Under the pieces are notes generated by a model, which did no database searches, had not been told where the DNA came from, and saw only the letters and a list, made by a program, of their open reading frames with translations. This document shows, one piece after another, positions 7,157 through 15,136 of a stretch of DNA of 19,041 bases. This DNA comes from Bacteroidales bacterium (GTDB taxonomy: Bacteria > Bacteroidota > Bacteroidia > Bacteroidales > UBA7960). The position numbers and the translations under genes were made by a program. The stretch spans positions 1-19,041 of the forward strand of contig PWNY01000326.1 in NCBI GenBank assembly GCA_003557805.1, in the 5' to 3' direction. Position 1 is the first letter of the stretch, and each line of letters opens with the position of its first letter.

Positions 7157-8149
7157 TTATTCCTTATCTAATTTGTACTTCGAAAGGTTCATTCCAAAGC
7201 TCAGGTTCTTTGACTTAATAAGTTCTTCAAGCTCTGTAAGTGACTTTTTGCCAAAATTCCTGAACTTTAACAGATCATGTTTGTTCAGGGCTACCAGGTC
7301 AGCAAGGGTCTCAATATCTGCAGCTTTAAGGCAGTTAAGCGCCCTGACTGAGAGGTCAAGATCGACAAGCTTAGTCTTCAGAAGCTGGCGCATATGAAGT
7401 GAGTTCTCATCAAACTCCTCGCTGGTGGCTTTCTCTTCTGTGTCAATTGTGATCTTCTCGTTGGAGAACAGCATAAAATGCATGATAAGTATCCTGGCTG
7501 CCTCCTTTAATGCCTCCTTTGGGGTTATGGAACCATCGGTCAATATCTCAATTACCAGCTTTTCATAGTCAGTCTTTTGCTCGACCCTGTAATCCTCAAC
7601 ATGATAGGTGACATTCTTGATGGGAGTAAAGATAGAGTCAACGGCAATAACACCGATAGTGGGGTTAAGGCCCTTGTTTTCCTCAGCGGGAACATAACCT
7701 CTGCCCTTCTCAATGTTGATCTCCATTGAGAGTTTAATATCCGTTTCCATATTGCAGATAACAACATCAGGGTTCAGTACCTGAAAATTGGCAAGTGAAT
7801 CATTAAGATCCCCTGCCTTGAACTGTTCCTTTCCGGTAATATTGACTGTGAACTTTTCAGATTCCGCATCCTCTATCTGGCTCTTTAACCGGACCTGTTT
7901 AAGGTTGAGTATGATCTCGGTGACATCCTCAACCACACCCTTTATAGTAGAGAACTCGTGCTCTACTCCCTCAATTTTTACTGAAGTAATGGCATAACCT
8001 TCAAGGGATGAGAGCAGGATTCTTCTCAGTGCATTGCCAATAGTTATACCATAACCAGGTTCCAACGGTCTGAACTCAAACTTACCCAGGCGGTCGTCGG
8101 ACTCCAGCATGATAACCTTATCCGGTTTTTGAAAAGCTAAAATTGCCAT
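7157..8149 (-). CDS. rpoA: DNA-directed RNA polymerase subunit alpha
   Basis: RpoA dimerises to nucleate RNA polymerase assembly, and its C-terminal domain contacts UP elements and activators. The 330-residue length is typical. The N-terminal domain (about 1-235) contains the PGYGITIGNALRRILLSSLEG segment of the alpha dimer interface. A short acidic linker (about 236-252) leads to the alphaCTD (about 255-318). There the DNA-contact residues equivalent to E. coli R265, N268, G296, K298 and S299 appear as R269, N272, G300, K302 and S303. Its place between rpsD and rplQ is the classical alpha-operon order. Confidence 0.99.
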   Translation of the reverse strand: MAILAFQKPDKVIMLESDDRLGKFEFRPLEPGYGITIGNALRRILLSSLEGYAITSVKIEGVEHEFSTIKGVVEDVTEIILNLKQVRLKSQIEDAESEKFTVNITGKEQFKAGDLNDSLANFQVLNPDVVICNMETDIKLSMEINIEKGRGYVPAEENKGLNPTIGVIAVDSIFTPIKNVTYHVEDYRVEQKTDYEKLVIEILTDGSITPKEALKEAARILIMHFMLFSNEKITIDTEEKATSEEFDENSLHMRQLLKTKLVDLDLSVRALNCLKAADIETLADLVALNKHDLLKFRNFGKKSLTELEELIKSKNLSFGMNLSKYKLDKE

Positions 8150-8188
8150 TGGTTTTTGTTTTTTTTGTTGAATAAGAAAAAATGTGCA

Positions 8189-8794
8189 TTACTTGGAGTA
8201 CAACTCCACAATAAGCTGCTCCTTAATGGTCTCGGGTATCTCTTCCCTCTCAGGGTAATTCAGAATCTTACCCTTCTTCATTTCCTGGTCCCATTCAAGC
8301 CAGCTGTAACTGCTTGACCTGGAAGCAAGGGAATCTTCAATAATCTCCAGGCTCTTCGACTTTTCCCGTACTCCGATAATATCACCCGGACGCAGTGTAT
8401 AGGAGGGTATATTAACCACCCTGTCATTAACTGTAATATGGCGGTGACCTACCAGCTGTCGTGCAGCCCTGCGTGTCGGGGCAATTCCTAGCCTGTATAC
8501 AACATTATCCAGACGGGCCTCAAGTAACTGAAGCAGGATCTCACCGGTAATACCCTTTTTGCGCACAGCCCTCTTAAATGTGTTGGAAAACTGCTTTTCC
8601 AGAAGACCGTATGTATATTTTGCCTTCTGCTTCTCAAGAAGCTGGATACCATACTCCGACTTTTTCCTCCTTTTCTTCATCTGCCCGTGTTGTCCCGGCG
8701 GATAGTTCTTCTTCTCAAACGCTTTGTCAGCTCCAAAGATGGGATCCCCGAACTTACGGGCTATCTTGGTTGTTGGACCTATATATCTTGCCAT
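8189..8794 (-). CDS. rpsD: 30S ribosomal protein S4
   Basis: S4 is a primary 16S rRNA-binding protein that nucleates assembly of the 5' domain. The 201-residue product begins MARYIGPTTKIARKFG. It has the S4 RNA-binding domain around residues 93-155 (LEARLDNVVYRLG, then RRAARQLVGHRHITVN). The N-terminal region has no cysteine cluster, so it is the zinc-free form. S4 is the translational autoregulator of the alpha operon in E. coli; I see no recognisable pseudoknot site here and do not claim that control. It is followed by rpoA after 39 bases. Confidence 0.99.
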   Translation of the reverse strand: MARYIGPTTKIARKFGDPIFGADKAFEKKNYPPGQHGQMKKRRKKSEYGIQLLEKQKAKYTYGLLEKQFSNTFKRAVRKKGITGEILLQLLEARLDNVVYRLGIAPTRRAARQLVGHRHITVNDRVVNIPSYTLRPGDIIGVREKSKSLEIIEDSLASRSSSYSWLEWDQEMKKGKILNYPEREEIPETIKEQLIVELYSK

Positions 8795-8839
8795 ATTATT
8801 ATTGTGATTCTTTATTGTTTGACATCTGAATATTCAATA

Positions 8840-9238
8840 TTACACCCTTCTTCTCTTGGGAGGGCGGCAGCCGTTATGTGGCAGCGGGGTCACATCCATT
8901 ATCTCGGCAACCTCCAGCCCGGATGCATGCAGTGTTCGTATTGCTGACTCCCTTCCTGAACCGGGGCCTTTTATAAAGACCTTGACCTTTCTCATTCCTA
9001 GGTCATATGCGGTTTTGGCTGCATCACCGGCAGCCATCTGCCCGGCATAAGGGGTATTCTTTTTTGATCCCCTGAAGCCCATCTTACCGGCCGAAGACCA
9101 GGATATAACCTGTCCCTGCTGATTGGTTATTGTAACGATAATGTTATTGAAAGAAGCAAAAATGTGGGCCTGGCCTAGGGGCTCCACCTTTACTACTCTT
9201 TTCCTGGCACCCCTGGCGCCTTTGGTTGTTTTTGCCAT
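8840..9238 (-). CDS. rpsK: 30S ribosomal protein S11
   Basis: S11 lines the platform of the small subunit near the E site and anti-Shine-Dalgarno region. The 132-residue protein shows the HIFASFNNIIVTITNQQG strand region (about 25-42), the SSAGKMGFRGSKK motif and the C-terminal signature DVTPLPHNGCRPPKRRRV. Length and order (rpsM-rpsK-rpsD) are normal. The 66-base gap upstream, to rpsM, is wider than most in this operon and holds a small hairpin. Confidence 0.99.
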   Translation of the reverse strand: MAKTTKGARGARKRVVKVEPLGQAHIFASFNNIIVTITNQQGQVISWSSAGKMGFRGSKKNTPYAGQMAAGDAAKTAYDLGMRKVKVFIKGPGSGRESAIRTLHASGLEVAEIMDVTPLPHNGCRPPKRRRV

Positions 9239-9267
9239 AGTTAATTACTGTTTTTCTTCTGATCAAG

Positions 9268-9285
9268 GGGTGTTTACATACACCC
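9268..9285 (-). other. Small hairpin in the rpsM-rpsK spacer
   Basis: The 6-base arms GGGTGT (9268-9273) and ACACCC (9280-9285) are exact reverse complements around a 6-base loop, inside the 66-base gap between rpsM and rpsK. There is no T-run, so it is not an intrinsic terminator. It could be a processing or mRNA-stability element or a protein-binding site, or simply chance. Confidence 0.3.
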
Positions 9286-9304
9286 GCATCATTAATGCTT
9301 ACAA

Positions 9305-9682
9305 CTATTTGGTTGCCTTTTTCTTGTTTGCAACAGTCTTTTTCTTGCCTTTCCTGGTACGGGCGTTGTTCTTGGTTTTCTGTCCTCTCAGGGGCAGTCC
9401 AATACGGTGACGGATACCACGGTAGCAACCAATATCCATCAATCGCTTAATGTTCATCTGTATCTCAGAGCGCAGCGATCCCTCAACCTTGAACTCCTCG
9501 TTGATCACATTACGTACCTTGGTAAGCTGCTGGTCATCCCAGTCTTCAACCTTAAGTTCCGGATCAACACCGGCGTTTTCAAGGATCTTCCTGGCGTTGC
9601 TCTGACCAATGCCGTAAATGTATGTAAGGCTTACCACGCCTCTTTTTTTTCTTGGAATATCGACTCCCGCTATACGTGCCAT
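9305..9682 (-). CDS. rpsM: 30S ribosomal protein S13
   Basis: S13 sits in the head of the small subunit and contacts the P-site tRNA and the L5 bridge. The 125-residue product begins MARIAGVDIPRKKRG, with the helix-hairpin-helix region around YIYGIGQSNARKIL (21-34) and the signature CYRGIRHRIGLPLRG (86-100). A lysine-rich C-terminal tail follows, which reaches the decoding region in known structures. It follows rpmJ after 27 bases. Confidence 0.99.
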   Translation of the reverse strand: MARIAGVDIPRKKRGVVSLTYIYGIGQSNARKILENAGVDPELKVEDWDDQQLTKVRNVINEEFKVEGSLRSEIQMNIKRLMDIGCYRGIRHRIGLPLRGQKTKNNARTRKGKKKTVANKKKATK

Positions 9683-9709
9683 ATCTGTGTTTTTCTGTTG
9701 TTGTGAATT

Positions 9710-9826
9710 CTATCCCTGACGCTGTTTGAACTTGGGGTTCTTTTTGTTAATAACATATATCTTCCCCTTTCTCCGCACTACTTTGCAGTCGGAGCTCCTT
9801 TTCTTTACCGACACTTTTACTTTCAT
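9710..9826 (-). CDS. rpmJ: 50S ribosomal protein L36 (zinc-free form)
   Basis: A 38-residue ORF starts at the ATG ending at 9826 and stops with TAG at 9710-9712. The protein begins MKVKVSVKKRSSDCKVVRRK and ends NPKFKQRQG, unmistakably L36. The zinc-binding set of the classical form (three Cys and one His) is reduced to a single Cys at position 14; the other ligand positions are Ser, Asn/Lys and Phe/Lys. It is therefore a zinc-independent variant. It lies between infA and rpsM, its usual position. Confidence 0.97.
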   Translation of the reverse strand: MKVKVSVKKRSSDCKVVRRKGKIYVINKKNPKFKQRQG

Positions 9827-9850
9827 TGTCCTGTTATTTAAACTTGTTTC

Positions 9851-10069
9851 CTATTTATACCTGAATGTAATACGTCCTTTTGTCAGGTCATAGGGTGACA
9901 TCTCAACCTTGACCTTGTCACCGGGTAAAATCTTTATGTAATGCATTCTCATCTTGCCCGATATATGGGCTGTTATCACGTGGCCATTCTCAAGTTCAAC
10001 CCTGAACATGGCGTTGCCCAGTGATTCGATAACAGTTCCGTCCTGTTGTATGGATGGTTGTTTTGCCAT
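9851..10069 (-). CDS. infA: Translation initiation factor IF-1
   Basis: IF-1 binds the A site of the 30S subunit during initiation and assists IF-2 and IF-3. The 72-residue length is standard. The single OB-fold is evident from AMFRVELENGHVITAHISGKMRMHYI-type strands and the terminal KGRITFRYK. It starts 5 bases after map ends, so the two are very probably translationally coupled. Confidence 0.98.
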   Translation of the reverse strand: MAKQPSIQQDGTVIESLGNAMFRVELENGHVITAHISGKMRMHYIKILPGDKVKVEMSPYDLTKGRITFRYK

Positions 10070-10074
10070 ATGGT

Positions 10075-10875
10075 TTATCTAATGATGACTGAATTGTATT
10101 TATTTTCCATTAATGACTTTTCAATCAGGCTGAATGTTGAAAGCGTCTCAGGTTTTCCATCCACAACGGCAACCGTGTGCTCATAATGTCCGGAAGGTTT
10201 CCTGTCTGCGGTCCTTATCGTCCATCCATCCTTTTCCTGGACCACAAAACGCTTCCCCATATTTATCATAGGCTCAATTGCAACTACCAATCCTTCCCTT
10301 ATCCGCGTTCCCCTGCCTTTTTTCCCAAAATTTGGCAGTTCAGGCGGTTCGTGCAGGTTCCGGCCAAGACCATGGCCCACCAGCTCCCTTACTACTGAAT
10401 ACCCGGCACTTTCAGCAGTATTCTGTACAGCCCATGAAACGTCTCCCAGGGTGTTTCCTTCAATCAACTGCTCTATCCCGTTTAAAAGGCATTTATAGGT
10501 GACTTTCAGCAGCCTTTTCTTCTCATCACTGATCTCCCCGACAGCAAATGTATATGCAGAGTCTCCGTAAAAACCGTTTTTCAACACCCCGCAATCAATC
10601 GACAGTATATCCCCTTCAATCAGAGGTTTGTCACCCGGGAAGCCGTGTACCACAACCTCATTTGGTGAGATGCACAGTGTGTATGGAAACCCGTGGTAAC
10701 CCTTAAACCCCGGGACCGCCCCGTTATCCCGGATAAAGCTTTCAGCTATCCGGTCAAGCTCAATGGTAGTGATCCCCGGCCGTATATGTTTTGCCACCTC
10801 TGCGTGGGTCCTGGCAACAAGTAAAGAACTTTCACGTATTAACTCAATCTCTTCCCTGGTCTTGTATTGGATCAT
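10075..10875 (-). CDS. map: Methionine aminopeptidase, type I
   Basis: This cytoplasmic metalloenzyme removes the initiator methionine from new proteins. The 266-residue product is the short type I form. The five metal ligands line up with E. coli D97, D108, H171, E204 and E235 as D94, D105, H168, E201 and E232; the substrate-site histidine is H77 (in VVHGFP). There is no N-terminal zinc-finger extension. It lies between secY (14 bases upstream) and infA (5 bases downstream). adk, which separates secY and map in many other bacteria, is absent here. Confidence 0.98.
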   Translation of the reverse strand: MIQYKTREEIELIRESSLLVARTHAEVAKHIRPGITTIELDRIAESFIRDNGAVPGFKGYHGFPYTLCISPNEVVVHGFPGDKPLIEGDILSIDCGVLKNGFYGDSAYTFAVGEISDEKKRLLKVTYKCLLNGIEQLIEGNTLGDVSWAVQNTAESAGYSVVRELVGHGLGRNLHEPPELPNFGKKGRGTRIREGLVVAIEPMINMGKRFVVQEKDGWTIRTADRKPSGHYEHTVAVVDGKPETLSTFSLIEKSLMENKYNSVIIR

Positions 10876-10889
10876 CTTCCGCTTTTGAT

Positions 10890-12248
10890 TTAGCCTGTCA
10901 TACCAATCGGTGACGAACGGCCCTTGATACGTCCGGACTTGGTAAGTCCGTCATAATGACGCATCAGCAGGTGGCTTTCAATCTGCTGAAGTGTGTCCAG
11001 AACAACACCAACCATGATAAGCAGTGATGTGCCCCCGAAGAACTGGGCAAACTGCCCGGTTACACCCATAAGACTCACAAGTGCAGGCATGATCGCTACA
11101 AAGGCCAAAAACAGTGACCCGGGCAGCGTAATACGGGACATCACGTTATCTATAAACTCGGCTGTTCTCTTTCCGGGTTTTACACCAGGTATGAAACCGC
11201 CGTTCTTTTTCATATCCTCGGCCATCTGGTTCGGATTGACTGTGACGGCCGTATAAAAATAAGTAAACAGTATTATCAGGATTGCAAATGTAAAATTGTA
11301 CCAGAATCCTGTAAAGTTCGACATTGTGGCAGCAAAACCGCTCAGTGCATCTGAAAACCCTGCCAGTGTTATCGGTATGAACATTATCGCCTGGGCAAAG
11401 ATTATCGGCATAACGCCGGCAGCATTTACCTTGAGCGGTATATACTGGCGGACACCACCATACTGGCGGTTACCCACAACTCGCTTTGCAAACTGAACCG
11501 GTATCCTTCGCTGACCCTGAACTAACAGAATCACAAGCACCACCACTGACATCAATATTACAAGCTCAAGCAAAAATACAACCAGGCCTCCTCCTGCTTC
11601 CTCCATACGTGCTATAAATTCTGCGGCAAGTGCAAAAGGAAGTTGTGCAATTATACCAATCATGATTATCAGCGATATACCATTACCAATTCCCCTTTCG
11701 GTTATCCTTTCACCCAGCCACATTACAAACATCGTACCGGATATAAGGATTATAACCGATGATATCATGAAATAGAAAGATGGTCCGGTTGAAGCCGGAT
11801 CAAATGGAGAAATTGCCTCGGCAGGCAGCTGCGCTACCAGGTTTGCAAGGTATGCAGGAGCCTGTGCGGCAGTTATAAAGACTGTCAGATATCGAGTTAT
11901 CTGGTTTATCTTTTTCCTTCCGCTTTCGCCCTCTTTCTGAAGCCTCTGAAAGTAAGGAACGGCAACACCCAGAAGCTGGATTATAATGGAGGCACTGATA
12001 TAGGGCATAATGCCCAGTGCAAAAATAGAGGCATTGGAGAAAGCGCCACCGGAAAACATGTTTAGAAGGCCGAGCAGTCCGTCCTGGGTCTGTGCCTGCA
12101 ACGCCTGAAGCTGATGCGGGTCAACTCCCGGCAGTACAACATAAGACCCGAGGCGGTATATCAGGATAATACCCAAGGTATTAATGATCCTGATCCGCAG
12201 GTCTTCAATATTGTAGATGTTGATTAAGGTCTGAATAAATCGTTTCAT
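10890..12248 (-). CDS. secY: Protein translocase subunit SecY
   Basis: SecY is the channel of the Sec translocon in the cytoplasmic membrane, exporting unfolded proteins and inserting membrane proteins with SecE, SecG and SecA. The 452-residue protein has ten hydrophobic segments. Recognisable landmarks are YRLGSYVVLPGVD after helix 1, the plug-region stretch near 60-80, the cytoplasmic GERITERGIGNGISLII motif (179-195), QGQRRIPVQFAKR (244-256), and LKVNAAGVMPIIFA (272-285). It starts 9 bases after rplO, the standard spc-operon arrangement. Confidence 0.99.
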   Translation of the reverse strand: MKRFIQTLINIYNIEDLRIRIINTLGIILIYRLGSYVVLPGVDPHQLQALQAQTQDGLLGLLNMFSGGAFSNASIFALGIMPYISASIIIQLLGVAVPYFQRLQKEGESGRKKINQITRYLTVFITAAQAPAYLANLVAQLPAEAISPFDPASTGPSFYFMISSVIILISGTMFVMWLGERITERGIGNGISLIIMIGIIAQLPFALAAEFIARMEEAGGGLVVFLLELVILMSVVVLVILLVQGQRRIPVQFAKRVVGNRQYGGVRQYIPLKVNAAGVMPIIFAQAIMFIPITLAGFSDALSGFAATMSNFTGFWYNFTFAILIILFTYFYTAVTVNPNQMAEDMKKNGGFIPGVKPGKRTAEFIDNVMSRITLPGSLFLAFVAIMPALVSLMGVTGQFAQFFGGTSLLIMVGVVLDTLQQIESHLLMRHYDGLTKSGRIKGRSSPIGMTG

Positions 12249-12257
12249 TCCTGAGTT

Positions 12258-12704
12258 TTATATCCGGTTTACAGTTCCTCCATTCGCTTCGATTGCCTTA
12301 ACAGCACTTTCTGAAAAGGCATGGGCACTTATATTAACTTTCGCTTCCAGCTTGCCCTTGCCAAGCACCTTGACCTTTTCATTCTTGGAAATAAGGCCGT
12401 TGCTTATCAGGGTATCCAAATCTATCGTATCAATCCCTTTATTCTCAACTAGCTTCTGTATTGTATTGAGATTGACAGGCTGGTATTCTACCCGGTTACG
12501 GTTCTTGAAGCCATATTTAGGGACTCTTCTGCCCAGTGGCATCTGTCCGCCTTCAAAACCCGCCTTGCGCGAGAACCCCGAACGGGATTTGGCACCCTTG
12601 TGTCCCCTGGTGGCGGTATCGCCTGCACCGGATCCTTCTCCTCTTCCGATGCGTTTCCTTTGCCTAACTGATCCCCTTGCCGGCTTAAGATTACTTAGAT
12701 CCAT
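12258..12704 (-). CDS. rplO: 50S ribosomal protein L15
   Basis: L15 is a late-assembly large-subunit protein. I place the start at the ATG ending at 12704, giving MDLSNLKPARGSVRQRKR and 148 residues; a TTG 12 bases further upstream would add four residues with no family support. The Gly/Arg-rich N-terminal half (GRGEGSGAGDTATRGHKG, then GFSRKAGFEGGQMPLGRR) and the C-terminal KVNISAHAFSESAVKAIEA region are characteristic. Its neighbours are rpmD and secY. Confidence 0.98.
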   Translation of the reverse strand: MDLSNLKPARGSVRQRKRIGRGEGSGAGDTATRGHKGAKSRSGFSRKAGFEGGQMPLGRRVPKYGFKNRNRVEYQPVNLNTIQKLVENKGIDTIDLDTLISNGLISKNEKVKVLGKGKLEAKVNISAHAFSESAVKAIEANGGTVNRI

Positions 12705-12742
12705 TGTATATTGCAAATTTAAATATATTGAACAAAACGGTA

Positions 12743-12928
12743 CTATTCACTAACCTCTTCTACAGAAAGAAGGTGCCTGACCTTGTTTATCATACCTTCT
12801 ACCTGTGGAGTGGCGTTGACTATGACAGGCCGGTTCAGCTTTCTGAGCCCCAGGGCATCCAGGGTCCTTTTCTGTATGGCAGGCCTGCCAATCCTGCTTC
12901 TTATCTGAGCTATCTTGTATTTTTTCAT
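12743..12928 (-). CDS. rpmD: 50S ribosomal protein L30
   Basis: This small large-subunit protein of 61 residues is typical in length for bacteria. The QIRSRIGRPAIQKRTLDALG segment and the following LRKLNRPVIV strand match the L30 core fold. It stands between rpsE and rplO, as in the canonical spc operon. Its stop is 38 bases before the chosen rplO start. Confidence 0.97.
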   Translation of the reverse strand: MKKYKIAQIRSRIGRPAIQKRTLDALGLRKLNRPVIVNATPQVEGMINKVRHLLSVEEVSE

Positions 12929-12946
12929 TTCCTGCTGTTTATCAGA

Positions 12947-13465
12947 TTAGCCGTTAAATACTTTTTCAACACTGACTCCGCGCTGCTGTGCGACTGCAAA
13001 CGGATCCCTGAGTTTAATCAAGGCATCGATAGTAGCCTTAACGACACTGTGGGGGTTTGAAGAGCCCTTTGACTTTGCAAGAACGTCCGTAACACCAACA
13101 CTCTCAAGGACTGCCCTCATCGGTCCGCCTGCAATAACACCCGTACCATGCGTGGCAGGCTTGATAAGTACCCTTGCACCACTGTACTTGCCTTCCTGTG
13201 TATGCGGAATTGTTCCTTTGTAAACGGGTACCTTTATAAGGTGCTTCTTGGCATCATCTATCCCCTTGCTTATGGCTGTTGTTACTTCCTTTGCCTTGCC
13301 GAGGCCATATCCTACCACTCCGTTCTCGTTACCAACAACAACAATGGCAGAGAAGCTGAAAGTACGTCCGCCTTTGGTTACTTTGGTAACACGTTGTATG
13401 CTAACGAGCCTGTCCTTGAATTCAATCTCGCTTGACTTGACTTTTTTAATGTTTACGTTTGCCAT
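12947..13465 (-). CDS. rpsE: 30S ribosomal protein S5
   Basis: S5 lies at the mRNA entry channel and contributes to decoding accuracy. The 172-residue protein has the double-stranded-RNA-binding-like N-terminal domain: EFKDRLVSIQRVTKVTKGG, then a glycine-rich VGNENGVVGYGLGKAKEV loop. The C-terminal domain contains ATHGTGVIAGGPMRAVLE and the terminal KLRDPFAVAQQRG segment. It starts 3 bases after rplR, suggesting coupled translation. Confidence 0.99.
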   Translation of the reverse strand: MANVNIKKVKSSEIEFKDRLVSIQRVTKVTKGGRTFSFSAIVVVGNENGVVGYGLGKAKEVTTAISKGIDDAKKHLIKVPVYKGTIPHTQEGKYSGARVLIKPATHGTGVIAGGPMRAVLESVGVTDVLAKSKGSSNPHSVVKATIDALIKLRDPFAVAQQRGVSVEKVFNG

Positions 13466-13468
13466 AGT

Positions 13469-13828
13469 TTAAAATTTTAAGCCTCCTTCCCTGGCACCTT
13501 CAGCCAATGATTTAACCCTGCCGTGGTAGAGGTAACCGTTGCGGTCAAATATGATAGATTCAATACCGGCCTCTTTTGCCTTTCCGGCAATTACCTTGCC
13601 CACCTCTTTGGCCTGTTCGGATTTGGTCATCTTCTTATCTCCACCTTCCAGGGTATGAGAAGAGGCCGAAGCAAGGGTAATTCCTCTCAGGTCATCTATT
13701 ACCTGTGCATAAATGGCTTTATTGCTTCTGAAAACGGATAACCTGGGCTTATCGCCTGTACCGCGGATCTTTTTCCTTAAACGGTATTTTATTTTTGTCC
13801 TTCTGTCGAGTTTCTTTCTTGTTACCAT
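13469..13828 (-). CDS. rplR: 50S ribosomal protein L18
   Basis: L18 binds 5S rRNA and carries it into the large subunit together with L5. The 119-residue product has the basic N-terminus (RRTKIKYRLRKKIRGT), the PRLSVFRSNKAIYAQVIDD strand and the closing FDRNGYLYHGRVKSLAEGAR helix with GGLKF end, all typical. Gene order rplF-rplR-rpsE is canonical. Confidence 0.98.
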   Translation of the reverse strand: MVTRKKLDRRTKIKYRLRKKIRGTGDKPRLSVFRSNKAIYAQVIDDLRGITLASASSHTLEGGDKKMTKSEQAKEVGKVIAGKAKEAGIESIIFDRNGYLYHGRVKSLAEGAREGGLKF

Positions 13829-13857
13829 CCTTTCAAAGGAATTTTAATTTATTACCA

Positions 13858-14415
13858 CTATTTTGCGGCAGCAGCCTTGCCGGCCTTGCGCCTTATTACC
13901 TCACCCTGGTACAGGACACCCTTGCCCTTGTATGGCTCAGGCTTGCGCAGGGACCTGATTTTTGCAGCAACCTGCCCGATAAGCTGCTTGTCGTGAGATT
14001 CCAGAATTATTGTAGGGTTCTTACCTCTTTCGGTAACGGTCTGAACCTTAACCTCTTCGGGCAGTTCAAAGAAGATGTTGTGAGAAAAACCAAGAGAGAG
14101 CTCCAGTAACTGACCGGTACTGGAAGCCTTGTATCCCACGCCAACAAGTTCCTGTACAATTTTGTACCCCTCTGATACCCCAACAACCATATTGTTTATA
14201 AGGGCCCTGTAGAGACCGTGAAGGGCCTTGAGGCGCTTTTCCTCACCCTTGCGCTCCAGGACGACCTCATTCTCCTTTATATTTATCTTGATACCGGGGT
14301 CAACATCCTGGCTCAACTCACCCTTGGGGCCCTTGACATTAACTACATTGTCATCTGATACCTTTACGGTAACTCCCTCGGGAATATTTACTGGAAAATT
14401 TCCTATTCGTGACAT
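13858..14415 (-). CDS. rplF: 50S ribosomal protein L6
   Basis: L6 lies near the sarcin-ricin loop and the factor-binding site. I choose the ATG ending at 14415 (MSRIGNFPVNIPEGV), giving 185 residues; the longer frame back to 14442 needs a TTG start and would run into rpsH. Two tandem L6 folds are present, with the C-terminal signature PEPYKGKGVLYQGEVIRRKAG followed by a short Ala/Lys tail. It follows rpsH after 11 bases. Confidence 0.98.
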   Translation of the reverse strand: MSRIGNFPVNIPEGVTVKVSDDNVVNVKGPKGELSQDVDPGIKINIKENEVVLERKGEEKRLKALHGLYRALINNMVVGVSEGYKIVQELVGVGYKASSTGQLLELSLGFSHNIFFELPEEVKVQTVTERGKNPTIILESHDKQLIGQVAAKIRSLRKPEPYKGKGVLYQGEVIRRKAGKAAAAK

Positions 14416-14426
14416 TTGTAACTCTT

Positions 14427-14825
14427 TTAGCTTACGTAACAAATAATTTCTCCGCCAATATTAAGTTTCCGGGCTTCCTTATCGGTCATCAGACCCTGTG
14501 AAGTAGAAACCACGGCGATGCCCAGTCCGTTCAGCACCCTCGGCAACTCCTTGCTGTTAGCATAACGGCGAAGCCCTGGGCGGCTTACCCTCTGCAGATC
14601 ATTAATAGCGGGCAGTTTCGTAACCGGGTGATACTTAAGGGCGATCTTAATGGTTGGAGGCATCTTGTCATCCTCAAATTTGTAATTCAAAATATAGCCC
14701 TTGTCAAACAGGATCTTGGTAATGCCCTTTTTGACATTTGATGCAGGAACTTCTACAACCCTGTGGTTGGACCTGATGGCGTTCCTTATTCTTGTCAGAT
14801 AGTCTGCAATTGGATCGGTTATCAT
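14427..14825 (-). CDS. rpsH: 30S ribosomal protein S8
   Basis: S8 binds the central domain of 16S rRNA and organises the platform. The 132-residue protein begins MITDPIADYLTRIRNA and has the C-terminal signature GLGIAVVSTSQGLMTDKEAR. In E. coli, S8 represses the spc operon by binding an rRNA-like site in the rplX-rplE mRNA; I could not identify such a site here. A 33-base spacer separates it from rpsN. Confidence 0.99.
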   Translation of the reverse strand: MITDPIADYLTRIRNAIRSNHRVVEVPASNVKKGITKILFDKGYILNYKFEDDKMPPTIKIALKYHPVTKLPAINDLQRVSRPGLRRYANSKELPRVLNGLGIAVVSTSQGLMTDKEARKLNIGGEIICYVS

Positions 14826-14858
14826 TTTAAAAAAATAAAAAGTTACTTTTAATAATAC

Positions 14859-15128
14859 TTACCAGCTTGCTTTTGTCACACCGGGGATAAGCCCATTGTT
14901 GGCCATTTCCCTGAAGTTAATCCTGGAAACTCCGAACTGGCGCATATAGCCCTTGGGTCTTCCCGTGAGCATGCAGCGGTTGTGCAGCCTTACAGGGGAT
15001 GCATTGCGGGGAAGCTTCTGCAAGCCTTCCCAGTCACCTTTTGCCCTTAGTTCAGCCCTTTTTGCGGCGTACTTCTTAACAAGCTTTGCTCTTTTAAGCT
15101 CTCTGGCTTTCATGGATTCTTTTGCCAT
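14859..15128 (-). CDS. rpsN: 30S ribosomal protein S14 (long, zinc-free form)
   Basis: S14 is a late-assembly protein in the 30S head. The 89-residue product is the longer form without the CxxC...CxxC zinc ribbon seen in the 61-residue type; its only cysteine is C52. The RNASPVRLHNRC, TGRPKGYMRQFGVSRINFRE and terminal GLIPGVTKASW segments are diagnostic. It lies 8 bases after rplE. Confidence 0.98.
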   Translation of the reverse strand: MAKESMKARELKRAKLVKKYAAKRAELRAKGDWEGLQKLPRNASPVRLHNRCMLTGRPKGYMRQFGVSRINFREMANNGLIPGVTKASW

Positions 15129-15136
15129 GATATATC

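Noticed and set aside
14416..14442. N-terminal extension of rplF (nine extra residues from a TTG)
   Set aside because: It would overlap the rpsH coding end and lacks family support; the ATG at 14415 gives the normal L6 N-terminus.
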